Source of the DNA: Moniliophthora roreri
Taxonomy: Eukaryota; Basidiomycota; Agaricomycetes; Agaricales; Marasmiaceae
Length of the DNA: 64,000 nt
Assembly: GCA_001466705.2 (NCBI GenBank)
Contig: LATX02000247.1
Location: 152,405-216,404, forward strand
Direction: 5' to 3'
Below, in pieces: positions 47,028 through 59,475 of this stretch. A model generated the notes under the pieces. The model was not told the origin of the DNA and did not search any database. It saw nothing but the letters and a program-made list of their open reading frames with translations. Within the stretch, counting starts at the first letter, position 1. Each line of letters begins with the position of its first letter. A program made the position numbers and the translations under genes.

Positions 47028-49353
47028 ATGTCATTCTTCGAGCACTCAGGTCATTCATCCTTCCATGATTCCCACTTTGCAGCCGTTCAAGGCAGCATTT
47101 ACATCAACAACTACAACGACTCTGCTCGCTCCAGTTCAGGCATGATGCAATTGAGGAAAAAGAATACGGACGGATGGCCAGAATCAGCGGTGCGTTTGCT
47201 TTCCCTTCGATTGAATTGTGGTCTTACTACTCTTACAGGACAGCTTCGAGGCAATCAAAGCTGGTGATATCAAGGTCATAAAGACTCTAAGGACCCAGCA
47301 ACTTGAAATGCAAATCGAAGACGATTCCCCAGATCCAGGGATGCAGGAAACCAACCCGTTCCGCATACGAATATCACAACGGAATAATGCTCTCAAGGCG
47401 GTCAAAGTTACCAGATCAGTGCACATGGCCACAATCTTTGGTAGAGGCTCAGAAAAGTTCACGGTCGTTAGTTATGAGGTTGTGGGAGGGATCGATAAGA
47501 ACACCTTTGCAGTGTGTGATGTTCAGCTACCATAAATTATCAATTGCTGATCTGATAAAGGTTTGCAAACCAGAATATGACTTATGGTCACAAAAAAGGT
47601 GTGTCTTTAACAGTGGAAAATGATATAAATTTACAATCATTTGAAGACATGCAAAACTCCCACAACTTTTTGGAGTAACACGCTCATCCCTTCCAGCATT
47701 GATATATCACAATGGTAAGCATTAAAGAAAGGATAACAGCCTGCTAATAAGCATATTAGCTCGTGTCAATGCCAATGATGTATTCAGTCATTTTCAAGTA
47801 ACACCAGCCATTTCCTCATATTTACGTATTCTCAAAGTATGCTCCATCTATTTTCTGGGTGTGCCACTTACTTACAGCCATTCAAGCTGATGGATGATGA
47901 GGAAGTTGATTCAATTGCACCAGAAATACTAGGGGTACAAGTCTTTCTAATGCTGTCTCTTATATTGGTCCATGACATTACTTATGCAACAGGATCTCAC
48001 ATCTGACTCCTCTTGGGAGTTTGACTTTTCAACCCAATCATTCTGTTATAGCCTGGACTTCCCCATCAATACACACATATACAGCCAGGTGAAAAGCTCC
48101 AATGATTTTCAACATTGTGCTACAGAATACAGGGGAACATTAGACTATTTAAGGCGGCCTCAAATCCCCCCTCCTGCATTGGACAACACAATGGAATCCA
48201 GACTGGACATAGTCAGCTATATATCACAAATTACTGGAGAATACCTTGACTCAATTTCTGTGCTTGGGAGAAAGGACTTGAATGTGGATCCTGTCAACAT
48301 TGCTTTTGATGGACTGATTTCATTTGGTGCCTGCTTCAAGATGGAGTGGGACAATAATCGAGGTCCAATTTTGGCATCATTTCAGTCCTTGGATCTGACA
48401 CCAGAGTGGATGCCCATAATGTGGAGCTCAACAGTTGATATAGAGGTCACAAATTGGTTGTCTTGTAAGAGTTTATGATTATTGGTTGAAATGGATCCTC
48501 ATGTGATTTTTTGACAGTGAATTCTCAAATTCAAATTTCCTTTCTGAATTGGCAACAGGGAGGTGATTTTCACTTCCGCTTTTCCCTTGCACTACCCAGA
48601 GATATGAGGAGGCATCTTAGAGGTGCTTTCCTCAGCCAATCATTTGTGTTCATGGAGAAATCTGGAATAGATCTTGACTCATCTCATTGCTGCTGTATGT
48701 TCCCTTGAATCTGCTCCCAGTTTACTGTTTGACAAGTTACACAGACCTTCTTGATCATGTAGATTTTGAAATCAAGGGACAATTCAACCCTCTTCACATC
48801 TCCCCCACTGCACCTTCAGTCCCCATACACCTTTTCATTGATCCTCTCAAGACAGAAATAATCAATGGACTCCCTTGCCTCAAATATCCACCTGAAGGTC
48901 CATTTATGCATTGGTCATTTGATCCAGATGGGCCCACAGCACCAGTGGATATGGATAACTATGGCCTTACTTCACTTAAGCTGGAGCTTTCAGCTGGAAC
49001 TTGGTGGAATATTGGAGATTATCAGGCAGTCAAGGAATACCTGTGTTCAAAAGGGTATGACCATTATAGTACTGCATATGCAGTTGATCACGGGTATCCC
49101 CTCTTGACGTGTGAGTCGAAACAGCAACAAACCAAATTATCAAACTCAGCATCCTTCAGACAGGAACCCGGAGGAAGGAGCAGAGGAGCCAATTGAAGAG
49201 ATAATGGAAGCAATCACCACAAAAATGAGTTCTAGTACTCAGGACAACTTTGAAGTTGCTTCTCGTACTTCCAAACTGCAACAGACGAAAAGGATCAGGT
49301 CAAGAATCAGGCAGTTTGGTGATCACTTTGCGATGAGAGGGAAAAAGGATTAA
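47028..49353 (+). CDS. Unknown Agaricomycete-specific protein, 627 aa, CpG-depleted 3' part
   Basis: Ten exons: 47028-47189, 47239-47511, 47561-47598, 47647-47714, 47760-47836, 47878-47934, 47993-48464, 48518-48694, 48745-49110 and 49160-49353; all in phase. The N-terminus has an S/H/F-rich stretch ending GSIYINNYND, a head often seen in Agaricomycete proteins of unknown function. Next comes RGSEKFTVVSYEV, then LPQLFGVTRSSLPALIYHN, reminiscent of a protein-kinase N-lobe strand and hinge but without Walker-like or catalytic motifs, so it may be a pseudokinase-like fold (inference). The C-terminal part contains HWSFDPDGPTAPVD and a KGYDHYSTAYAVDHGYP segment and ends in an acidic then basic tail. 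The start of exon 9 is uncertain (48745 or 48763, same frame). CpG nearly vanishes after about 47520 although the frame is intact. Confidence 0.7.
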
Positions 49354-49979
49354 AGATGTAATCTGATGGTTTGGTACATTGTCATTATCATGGTGTACGA
49401 ATCTTGTATACATGATTAGGTATTTTTTTGTTGAGGGTGAACCTGGTGGAGCACCCGGCTTGCCCATCTTGGCGATGGGTATGCAGCAGACAAAACAACA
49501 GCAGTACGGGGTGCAGTAATGATGAGTGCAAGGCACAGTTCGATGACCATTGGCAGCATCAAGTTTTCCGTTGTTGTTTATGCCGGGTCAGGTGTCAATA
49601 TAATTTTACTATGGATACCGAGTGTCGTGAGATGTTAATGGTATGAAGTGAGGACATGGAGGTCAAGAAAACATTTATTTGGTAAAAGAGTCCATAGCAA
49701 CATCTGCTTATTTCCCAGAAAACACAGCACGTCCCTCGCTTCAATGCCTTTGCCCGTTCCATAGCGCTGGGCCTTCGAGATTTGCTTGGCGTCGAATGGA
49801 ATATGTACCATCAGCCCATCGTGCCTGAGTGTTCAACAGATGCTCTTAGTGAGCAAATAGGATGAATCGGCAAGGATTCTGTGAGATGTCGAGGGAGGTG
49901 GAGTTCCAACAACTGGAGAGATGGTTTCAGTTTTAACAGTGACGGCTGCGGCAAAAGTACTCACTATAACCTTCGCTCG
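49354..49979. other. 3' flank with a weak minus-strand coding patch
   Basis: A minus-strand patch at about 49755-49835 reads RWADGTYSIRRQAN and then stops. It may be the end of the decayed locus that follows. Nothing else is seen. Confidence 0.3.
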
Positions 49980-50640
49980 TGTGGTCTCTTAACCATTCGC
50001 AACGCTATCTCAACTGTGTACAAATCCTTAAAAATCACCAACGGCACAAAGTCTATGGGCGCCTGAGACGAGGGTTCATAGTCGCTAACCTAGAAGATCA
50101 GTTTTTCATTGGACATCCTCATCAGCTAATCGTGTATAACACGCACCATGTAAGCCATTTCGAGGCGGGTCGGCGTTGACGCATCGGGTTCCACTTCATC
50201 GATATGCCAAAGTTGACGTGCAAGCATGAAAAATGCGTCTCGCAACCCTTTCTAACCTCCGTAATCCAGGAGACATATCCAAAAAGCAGTCCATGGACTC
50301 CATCAGTCACCGACCGGAGCCATATGCCCACAGCGTACAGATTGCCTTCCCAGCGTTAAGGCGAGCATTCTGCTACACTGGAAAGGTCGGCGTTCACTAT
50401 GCAGCATAGAAGGTCCTTCTAACTTGTTGATGGCCCTATGGTGGTTCCTTTTGGTGAATAGAGGTCGATGAGAGTATTTCTTGGCAAACGGGATGGGGAT
50501 GGCGTGTTCAGGACGATGAGTCGTTTGGAGAAGGTATCACGTGACATCTAGACCAGAAAGGCGCCTCGTGTTATTGGAGATTCGTTGGTGTAGTGACTAA
50601 GTAGAACGTCCTCCATGCGCCAGAAGGCTTTGTCTTCTGG
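49980..50640 (-). pseudogene. Decayed minus-strand coding sequence
   Basis: Several stretches have strong protein character but are broken. PEDKAFWRMEDVLLSHY lies at about 50590-50640, then TAG. NLYAVGIWLRSVTDGVHG and LLFGYVSWITE lie at about 50275-50355. After a 1-nt frame change in a G-run, LARQLWHIDEVEPDASTPTR follows at about 50165-50250, ending LEMAYM at a GTGCGT donor. VSDYEPSSQAPIDF follows at about 49985-50085. Family not recognised. At least one frameshift and stops in between argue for a pseudogene, unless the single-base changes are sequencing errors. Confidence 0.35.
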
Positions 50641-52578
50641 GTATGGAGAGGTAGGCGCGAATTTCTTGAGATGGGTACACTAGGGTTTCGAAGTGGATCT
50701 TGGTGTTCAATTCTACGTATCGGAAATGAAATGTTAGCACGCGGGCGTTAGTTTGGATCAATGAAGCACGCATAATATGGAAAATGGCGACAATCGCCTG
50801 CCCGTGTCCTTGGAGTGATCATGCCATCGATTGAGATTCAACTCCCGAGAAGATCATAACCGCCACAATCCAAGAACTGTTGCGAGTGTTCCTACACAGC
50901 CTCAACCAGCACTGCACCCCTAGTGCTGATAAAGCCTCTTCTGTGCTCGCTGGGCCTCCAACCTAAGCGAGCGACCATCAGAGTTGGAACATGGCACACA
51001 AATCTCTCAAGTGTGTGAAACATGCTGCGGCCCTTGGAATCAAGAGTGGTATTCATATTATGAACGTTTGAATATTCCGACACAATAGTAAGCAAGAGGA
51101 TGTCAATATCAGGAAACGTGATAACAAGAAGGTATTCTACTCACCATTGTATAGTCGCAGTTCTCCACATAAACGAGAGGAGTCGTGAGAGTACCCGGCT
51201 CCGTCATAAAACATCTTGTGATCCTTGCTGAGGTAAATACGACTGCTGGTTCAGCTTCGCAGAGTCCCAGTCACCTGGGAAGTTTTAATAAGGTTTGGGG
51301 TTTCAGGCATCAGCGAGGAAAAAGCCACGCACCTCCAGATATATCTCATCCTCCGTTGCGCTCGACAACTCTGAGAACGAGTGCATCCACGGTATACCAA
51401 GTCCACGGTGTCAATAAATCCAGGTAGAATCACCGCAGAGGAAGTGGTCGGTTGAAGTAGTGGTTTAGAGGCGGGCGGGCGCAATTTAGGATCTTCATCG
51501 GAGATACACGAAGCGTTGTAGACCTCGAATGTTGAAAGGAATGAGCGAGAGCGAGAGTTGCATAATCTGTTGTCGACAGTTGTGACATTACTGCGTTCAA
51601 GGAGCAGCAGCGGAGATGAATAGATCATGATATCGACGACAGTCAATAAGGAGGACGGTATCAGATGGAGGAGGTAGTGGGCATGTAAGGAAGAGAGCAT
51701 CATGTCCGGGTTATCCTGAGTGTGGATTATGAGGAGAGGAAATGAAATGAGTTGATAGTGAATAGTAAGGAGAGGTAGCACGCCGAGTGTTGGAAATGTG
51801 AAAGGGATTGTGTTGACCGTTCAGATGAGTGTCTTCGATATGCCCCGTGTATTTTCTAACAGCGGACAATGGACCTTCCGTCCTATTCCTTGTCCTACAA
51901 CTGGAAGGACGCTTTAACATGAGAAAACGTTGTTCTAGAATGGTATAGACTTACACGCCTATAGTGTATCTCTAACCTCTGAAGCTCAAAACTCACTCCA
52001 GCGCCGGCACGACCTCCCTTGTGTAATCTGAGTCAAATAACCATGGGCGTAGCACGATGCATATGATAATAAAAAGGTGATGTTGAAACGTACCTATCGA
52101 ATAAAATTCCTCCACCATTGCAACGACTCCAAAGACCCGAACCACCTAATGACCAACTTTGCCCCCACCTGCTTCTGCCCAACCGTTCAGCCTTCCATCT
52201 CCGAAAATCTTACGGAACGAATCTTCTGTGCCTTCTCCATGCCGCAGCGAACGGTTTTCATGTCGGGAGAGGTCGGCGGCTAGTGACGAGATTGAGAGTG
52301 AATGGTGGCACTGTGCCGATATCGTATAATGTATATATTCACATCACAAGTTTTTGGGCAGGCTGATGGACGGGAGACTTGGTAATGACAACAGTCGATG
52401 GTCGAGGCGAGAGGAAAGGGCACAGAGTGTGACCGTGACCAAGACATCACACCACCGTACCTCCGCGGTAAACGGAATTGCGCACAAAGAGTGGGCGTAG
52501 AAGCTGGTAGATGGCGCCGCATGCTGCTATGGGTATGCAAATTGCTTGTCGTAGCTGTCTGAACAAGCAGCACTCTGC
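50641..52578. other. Unresolved region, possible upstream exons of the decayed gene
   Basis: A minus-strand patch at about 51330-51400 reads GIPWMHSFSELSSATEDEIY, followed by LEV and a GTGCGT donor, and looks like a real exon. Another frame at 51400-51530 contains LPGFIDT. I could not connect these into a gene. The rest shows nothing. Confidence 0.3.
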
Positions 52579-54058
52579 CAGGACCAACTCTGGCGAGATG
52601 ATCCCAACAATGTCATACAGCGACCATGAAAGCAGGCCTTCAAGGCTTTGGAACGATAGGATATGTTTGTGCGCCGGTCTAGAGGGCTGATGGGACGTGA
52701 GCGTTTGATGACCTTTTGCGTTTCGTTATCTTCCTGAATTTGCGTTGATTTGTTGCGTAAAGGTTGTAATGATCTTCGAGGACACAGTTACGTCGTAACG
52801 AGCAGGGCGAGGTGAAAGGAATCAGAAAGTGGGAGCGAATAATTAGATGCTGGCGTCGATGAATAGTGGATTGAGAGGTTTTGACATCGCGTACCGTCAT
52901 GGGGAAGTCATGGGTAGATGTGAGTACCGTGGAGAGTTGTCCGCTACGAGGCTAGTGCTGCGGAAAGAAACTATGAGCATCAAGGAACACGGGGGAGAGA
53001 CGAGAGAACGCACCGATGGTTTATATGAATGATGGACTCCACAGTCCACTACTCTGCTACTATACCAAGATACGCGAGCGCGTCTAGAATCCACATTACT
53101 AGTTCCTCGCACCAGCGTGAGCCTCACCACCCTAGACGTTGTGGCAGGATGGATACAATGAAACATAATTGGCTCTTGGTATTAGTGGAGAGAATATGAC
53201 AGTTGTTGAAGGCTGGGGACAGATACAGGAACGCAGATGGACGACGACGAGTGGGAGCCGGTAGAAATCCCGGGGTTGAAACTTGAAGCCCAAAATGAAA
53301 TATCTTCTTAGGCGACATGTATTCATCTAGGGAGAGTGAGGATGAGCGAGAAGAAGAGGGAACGGAACTTATTTGGGTGTAGGAATTGATACTCACCCGC
53401 AGATTCGAGTTTGCTGCTTCTCACCCCGCTCCGCCCACTCCGCCCACTGTTTCTCCTACTACAGATCTCAGATCAACCTGTTCCTCGGCCTCCTTTCTTC
53501 CCCTGCCTTCTCTCATTGCTCATTGCTCTCCCCCTGATACCCGTGTCGGGGGAGGATGTGTCGACTTTTGGTGACGTGGAGCGTTGCATTCATGGTGTGC
53601 GTTAGTGGAGGAATGAGCGTTTGCGAGAGTTGACATGTTGAGGTCGAAAAAAGGTACTGCAATTCGGAAGGTGTCGGAATAAGATCTACGAACAAGAAGA
53701 CAACGACCATGTACTCATCTAGGGTGTTTGAATAACTTGTGTGTACTCGCCTAGTGGATAATTGAGGGAATTCAGCGTCAGAACCAAGGGAACTGCAAAA
53801 GATGGATACTACGTACTTTGCGTCTCCTCCACGGGTCCGAGATCCTGTCTGTTGGTCAGGGTTCTTCGTTCTGTCTCCGAGGCTCTCTTCACGTTTGTCT
53901 AGTAATGCGCTGGTGCCTGTCTTTGGATGTTTAGAACGATAGATAGCTGCATGGACAATAATAGCTTACCTTGAGGATTATTCTCCAACTTCAAGGGCGC
54001 TGCCGTCGTTATGACTGTTGAGAAAAGAAAAACGCAATGGTCCAGAATCCATCAAATC
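52579..54058. repeat. Assembly overlap, first copy (1480 bp)
   Basis: Identical to 54060-55539, offset 1481, with a single N at 54059 between the copies. This is the end of one contig whose overlap with the next was not merged. Content: unassigned, with a possible minus-strand exon near 53124-53396 (Ser-rich, then SPKKIFHFGLQVSTPG). Confidence 0.85.
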
Positions 54059-54059
54059 N
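54059..54059. other. Contig join (single N)
   Basis: One N with 1480 identical bases on each side. Confidence 0.9.
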
Positions 54060-55539
54060 CAGGACCAACTCTGGCGAGATGATCCCAACAATGTCATACA
54101 GCGACCATGAAAGCAGGCCTTCAAGGCTTTGGAACGATAGGATATGTTTGTGCGCCGGTCTAGAGGGCTGATGGGACGTGAGCGTTTGATGACCTTTTGC
54201 GTTTCGTTATCTTCCTGAATTTGCGTTGATTTGTTGCGTAAAGGTTGTAATGATCTTCGAGGACACAGTTACGTCGTAACGAGCAGGGCGAGGTGAAAGG
54301 AATCAGAAAGTGGGAGCGAATAATTAGATGCTGGCGTCGATGAATAGTGGATTGAGAGGTTTTGACATCGCGTACCGTCATGGGGAAGTCATGGGTAGAT
54401 GTGAGTACCGTGGAGAGTTGTCCGCTACGAGGCTAGTGCTGCGGAAAGAAACTATGAGCATCAAGGAACACGGGGGAGAGACGAGAGAACGCACCGATGG
54501 TTTATATGAATGATGGACTCCACAGTCCACTACTCTGCTACTATACCAAGATACGCGAGCGCGTCTAGAATCCACATTACTAGTTCCTCGCACCAGCGTG
54601 AGCCTCACCACCCTAGACGTTGTGGCAGGATGGATACAATGAAACATAATTGGCTCTTGGTATTAGTGGAGAGAATATGACAGTTGTTGAAGGCTGGGGA
54701 CAGATACAGGAACGCAGATGGACGACGACGAGTGGGAGCCGGTAGAAATCCCGGGGTTGAAACTTGAAGCCCAAAATGAAATATCTTCTTAGGCGACATG
54801 TATTCATCTAGGGAGAGTGAGGATGAGCGAGAAGAAGAGGGAACGGAACTTATTTGGGTGTAGGAATTGATACTCACCCGCAGATTCGAGTTTGCTGCTT
54901 CTCACCCCGCTCCGCCCACTCCGCCCACTGTTTCTCCTACTACAGATCTCAGATCAACCTGTTCCTCGGCCTCCTTTCTTCCCCTGCCTTCTCTCATTGC
55001 TCATTGCTCTCCCCCTGATACCCGTGTCGGGGGAGGATGTGTCGACTTTTGGTGACGTGGAGCGTTGCATTCATGGTGTGCGTTAGTGGAGGAATGAGCG
55101 TTTGCGAGAGTTGACATGTTGAGGTCGAAAAAAGGTACTGCAATTCGGAAGGTGTCGGAATAAGATCTACGAACAAGAAGACAACGACCATGTACTCATC
55201 TAGGGTGTTTGAATAACTTGTGTGTACTCGCCTAGTGGATAATTGAGGGAATTCAGCGTCAGAACCAAGGGAACTGCAAAAGATGGATACTACGTACTTT
55301 GCGTCTCCTCCACGGGTCCGAGATCCTGTCTGTTGGTCAGGGTTCTTCGTTCTGTCTCCGAGGCTCTCTTCACGTTTGTCTAGTAATGCGCTGGTGCCTG
55401 TCTTTGGATGTTTAGAACGATAGATAGCTGCATGGACAATAATAGCTTACCTTGAGGATTATTCTCCAACTTCAAGGGCGCTGCCGTCGTTATGACTGTT
55501 GAGAAAAGAAAAACGCAATGGTCCAGAATCCATCAAATC
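54060..55539. repeat. Assembly overlap, second copy
   Basis: Same sequence as 52579-54058; it continues without a break into unique sequence at 55540. Confidence 0.85.
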
Positions 55540-55603
55540 ACGTCATCGCCACGTTGCTTTCAATATCGCCGTAGTTATCATCTGCAAGAATAGGGTTCGT
55601 AGT

Positions 55604-56086
55604 CGTCAAGGCGTTGATGGCTTTCCTGCACCCTCTGCAAAGTGTGGCATCACCACATCAGCGGATTCTTTCTGCACGAATAATTGCGATCTATCCATGG
55701 TACACACAATTGATTGAGAACGCCCAAAATCCAATGAAGTACCGCAATCTTGATGGAAGTACCCTTCGCGACGTACTCGGAAGGACACATAACCTTCGAT
55801 AATGGTAAGTAGAGCGCAGACAGGGTGCTTGATGATGGACGTGAACGCATGTCGGAGTGGCGTTGTTCTTTAAAGCTGGGATTCGGCCATCATGATCAGA
55901 GTAGAGTGAAGAGGAAATTTTGGTGGTTTCACGAGAGCCGATACTGTTCATCTTTAGCGTGGTATTTGAACAATATCAAGGTCTGCAACGTAAAAATATT
56001 TCCATACCCTCTCCACGGCCACTTGACATGTGTAGCTTCAATAAGATTCAACGCCATGCTATGGGTCGTTCATTATATGGCCAAAA
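55604..56086. repeat. Dispersed repeat, copy 2
   Basis: Counterpart of 45179-45671, in the same orientation and about 10.4 kb away. It appears again at 57902-58384 only because of the contig overlap. Confidence 0.65.
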
Positions 56087-56742
56087 CATCAGGATTCTGA
56101 TACAGGTGGAAGGGAGGAGAAGGAGGGAGAAAAGCTGTGGTGCAGGGAAACGAGTGGGTGCTACAAACTTGGTTTTTCTTCCGCTCTTTTCACCTTTTTC
56201 TCTTTGATTTCAAGTTCATGTGATCCACCTCCATCATATGCAATGCCCACAACACCAGCCGTCTCCGCCAAAACATCTGAGGAAGCGCTGCCTCACATAA
56301 CTAAACCCGAACACAAACGACACTCTAGGGAGTTATTTGGCCCACTGAGGTCAGCGTAATCTACCGGGTTCTTCAAGATTTGCAAATGAGATGTTATTAC
56401 CCCAGGAACAATATGTGGTCACCGGAAAGGTTGACTAGCAGGAAGAAACTCCGTCTCCTAATACAGAGGGCGCTATGATGTCGATGATTTTTACAGTTCA
56501 AACCAGAACTAATTTTGATATCTAATAGATGTTCGAATCACCGGTTGAACACGATAGCGTGTCGGTTCAGATACGCTATTCCTTCCTCTCGCGCAGTATC
56601 TGCAATCATCTTCGTATCTCCTCCCTTCAACTGCATCATAACCTGACGTCGAAAGTGGGCACGAAGTCGTGAATCTGGAAAGATGAAAACTTACGGGTCT
56701 ATGGACCGTATAGACACCCCATTCTGGACCTAGATACGACCG
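56087..56742. other. 3' flank of the carboxylesterase
   Basis: No gene seen. Confidence 0.4.
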
Positions 56743-57778
56743 TCACGTTGAATAAAAGGAAACGGTATCCCACAGAAATAGCTCACGCTCTAGACCTTTC
56801 CCATCGTTGGGATTCATTCCGTTCGTGAACGCAATCCAATAATCCATCATCACCGTGCTCAACTCTTTCGCAGAGTCAGGCATCATGTCGTTTTCAACTT
56901 CAAGGTTGCCAAATACATATTCAATTTCCGACGTATGGGGGACTAGGACATTCCAGTCAGACAAAGCAGTTGAAAAAGAGTGGAGCTTACCTCCCAGTGA
57001 GCCAGGAACTGCATTTGCTGTCCCGAAACTTATCCTGAACTCCGACGGTATGACCTTTACAGCATCTGGATCTGAAAATTGATAGCCATACGTTGGCACA
57101 CCTGCTTCGTTCATTTTTCTCGCAAAGAGGCGCCGTTCACAATTTCGCATAATATCGCCGACTGAACATGAGGTAAGTGTCTTCATTCATAGTGATGAAC
57201 GCCGAGTGCTCACGTATCGACGCATAGCGCTTATACTCCGGATTTAGCCCAAAGGTTTGGTTTCCGGTCCCAAAGGGAGAGCCGACACTGGGATCGTCCG
57301 TGTATATGTCGATCACCTTGGCGATTGCGTTTTCCAGAGCTTTGTCTCCTGCTGGGGAAGGTGCGAAGACGTCAAACAATCGCCGAAGAGTTTCTTCGGG
57401 CCCTGTAATGTTTTGTGGTGCTCGTAAAGTACCTAGTAATAATTGTGTTAATATCATTTTATGAGCCGAAGCCAAAATAGCATAACCTTCATCCAAGTTG
57501 TCCCCATAAATGACTGGGATCTTCACCTTCACATCCAGCTGACTTGCATAGTCTGGTACCAGACCACCAGGCCCATCCAACACTGGTGTCCAATCCAAAG
57601 AAGCAGGTGATATACCTGTTTTCTCGAATGCATCAAAAAGGTCATCAGTGGTGGCTTTTCTCCGCAGACATTCAATTGTATTCTGCGATTCTACAGCCGA
57701 GTTGCATGATTCGACGGCCGAGACGTATGTTGTCCATGATGAATCTCTTGTCAAAGCTGGATATGTCGGGAGGCTTCC
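56743..57778 (-). CDS. Type-B carboxylesterase/lipase, C-terminal part (copy 1)
   Basis: Minus strand, cut by the contig end at 57778. It reads from VSAVESCNSAVESQNTIECL through DWTPVLDGPGGLVPDYAS, TLRAPQNITGPEETLRRLFD and YTDDPSVGSPFGTGNQ to VPHTSEIEYVFGN and the stop at 56743-56745. The catalytic His is in PHTSEIEYVFG; the catalytic acid is probably in the GLNPEYKRYA segment. At least three short introns are present, one of them (about 56950-57000) in frame. The nucleophile part is only in the copy at 59476-60195. Enzymes of this class hydrolyse carboxylic esters and are often secreted. Confidence 0.85.
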
Positions 57779-57779
57779 N
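57779..57779. other. Contig join (single N)
   Basis: Sequence after the N repeats the window from 55482 (offset 2298). Confidence 0.9.
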
Positions 57780-59474
57780 TGCCGTCGTTATGACTGTTGA
57801 GAAAAGAAAAACGCAATGGTCCAGAATCCATCAAATCACGTCATCGCCACGTTGCTTTCAATATCGCCGTAGTTATCATCTGCAAGAATAGGGTTCGTAG
57901 TCGTCAAGGCGTTGATGGCTTTCCTGCACCCTCTGCAAAGTGTGGCATCACCACATCAGCGGATTCTTTCTGCACGAATAATTGCGATCTATCCATGGTA
58001 CACACAATTGATTGAGAACGCCCAAAATCCAATGAAGTACCGCAATCTTGATGGAAGTACCCTTCGCGACGTACTCGGAAGGACACATAACCTTCGATAA
58101 TGGTAAGTAGAGCGCAGACAGGGTGCTTGATGATGGACGTGAACGCATGTCGGAGTGGCGTTGTTCTTTAAAGCTGGGATTCGGCCATCATGATCAGAGT
58201 AGAGTGAAGAGGAAATTTTGGTGGTTTCACGAGAGCCGATACTGTTCATCTTTAGCGTGGTATTTGAACAATATCAAGGTCTGCAACGTAAAAATATTTC
58301 CATACCCTCTCCACGGCCACTTGACATGTGTAGCTTCAATAAGATTCAACGCCATGCTATGGGTCGTTCATTATATGGCCAAAACATCAGGATTCTGATA
58401 CAGGTGGAAGGGAGGAGAAGGAGGGAGAAAAGCTGTGGTGCAGGGAAACGAGTGGGTGCTACAAACTTGGTTTTTCTTCCGCTCTTTTCACCTTTTTCTC
58501 TTTGATTTCAAGTTCATGTGATCCACCTCCATCATATGCAATGCCCACAACACCAGCCGTCTCCGCCAAAACATCTGAGGAAGCGCTGCCTCACATAACT
58601 AAACCCGAACACAAACGACACTCTAGGGAGTTATTTGGCCCACTGAGGTCAGCGTAATCTACCGGGTTCTTCAAGATTTGCAAATGAGATGTTATTACCC
58701 CAGGAACAATATGTGGTCACCGGAAAGGTTGACTAGCAGGAAGAAACTCCGTCTCCTAATACAGAGGGCGCTATGATGTCGATGATTTTTACAGTTCAAA
58801 CCAGAACTAATTTTGATATCTAATAGATGTTCGAATCACCGGTTGAACACGATAGCGTGTCGGTTCAGATACGCTATTCCTTCCTCTCGCGCAGTATCTG
58901 CAATCATCTTCGTATCTCCTCCCTTCAACTGCATCATAACCTGACGTCGAAAGTGGGCACGAAGTCGTGAATCTGGAAAGATGAAAACTTACGGGTCTAT
59001 GGACCGTATAGACACCCCATTCTGGACCTAGATACGACCGTCACGTTGAATAAAAGGAAACGGTATCCCACAGAAATAGCTCACGCTCTAGACCTTTCCC
59101 ATCGTTGGGATTCATTCCGTTCGTGAACGCAATCCAATAATCCATCATCACCGTGCTCAACTCTTTCGCAGAGTCAGGCATCATGTCGTTTTCAACTTCA
59201 AGGTTGCCAAATACATATTCAATTTCCGACGTATGGGGGACTAGGACATTCCAGTCAGACCAAGCAGTTGAAACAAAGAGTGGAGCTTACCTCCCAGTGA
59301 GCCAGGAGCTGCATTCGCTGTCCCGAATTTTATCCTGAACTCCGACGGTATGACCTTTACAGCATTTGGATCTGAAAATTGATAGCTATACATTGGCACA
59401 CCTGCTTCGTTCATTTTTCTCGCGAAGAGGCGCCGTTCAGAATCTCGCATAATATCGCCGACTGAACATGAGGT
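57780..59474. repeat. Assembly overlap or allelic copy of 55482-57184
   Basis: The first about 1.48 kb is identical. The last about 200 bp differs by about ten substitutions and a 2-nt insertion (AAAAAG versus AAACAAAG near 59272). That part lies in the carboxylesterase gene, so it is more likely a second allele or close paralogue than pure error. Confidence 0.75.
59041..59474 (-). CDS. Type-B carboxylesterase, C-terminal fragment (copy 2)
   Basis: Same C-terminal exons as 56743-57184 with several amino-acid changes (for example RDSERR for RNCERR, PMYSYQ for PTYGYQ). Cut at 59474 by the next contig join. Not a separate gene. Confidence 0.75.
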
Positions 59475-59475
59475 N
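59475..59475. other. Contig join (single N)
   Basis: Sequence after the N corresponds to 57285 onward (offset 2191). Confidence 0.9.

Noticed and set aside
51404..51530. Amidohydrolase suggested by an LPGFIDT string
   Set aside because: The His metal ligands expected after FID are absent and the surrounding frame is not coherent.
52579..55539. A 1.48-kb perfect tandem duplication, possibly a recent amplification
   Set aside because: The single N exactly at the boundary and full identity point to unmerged contig ends.
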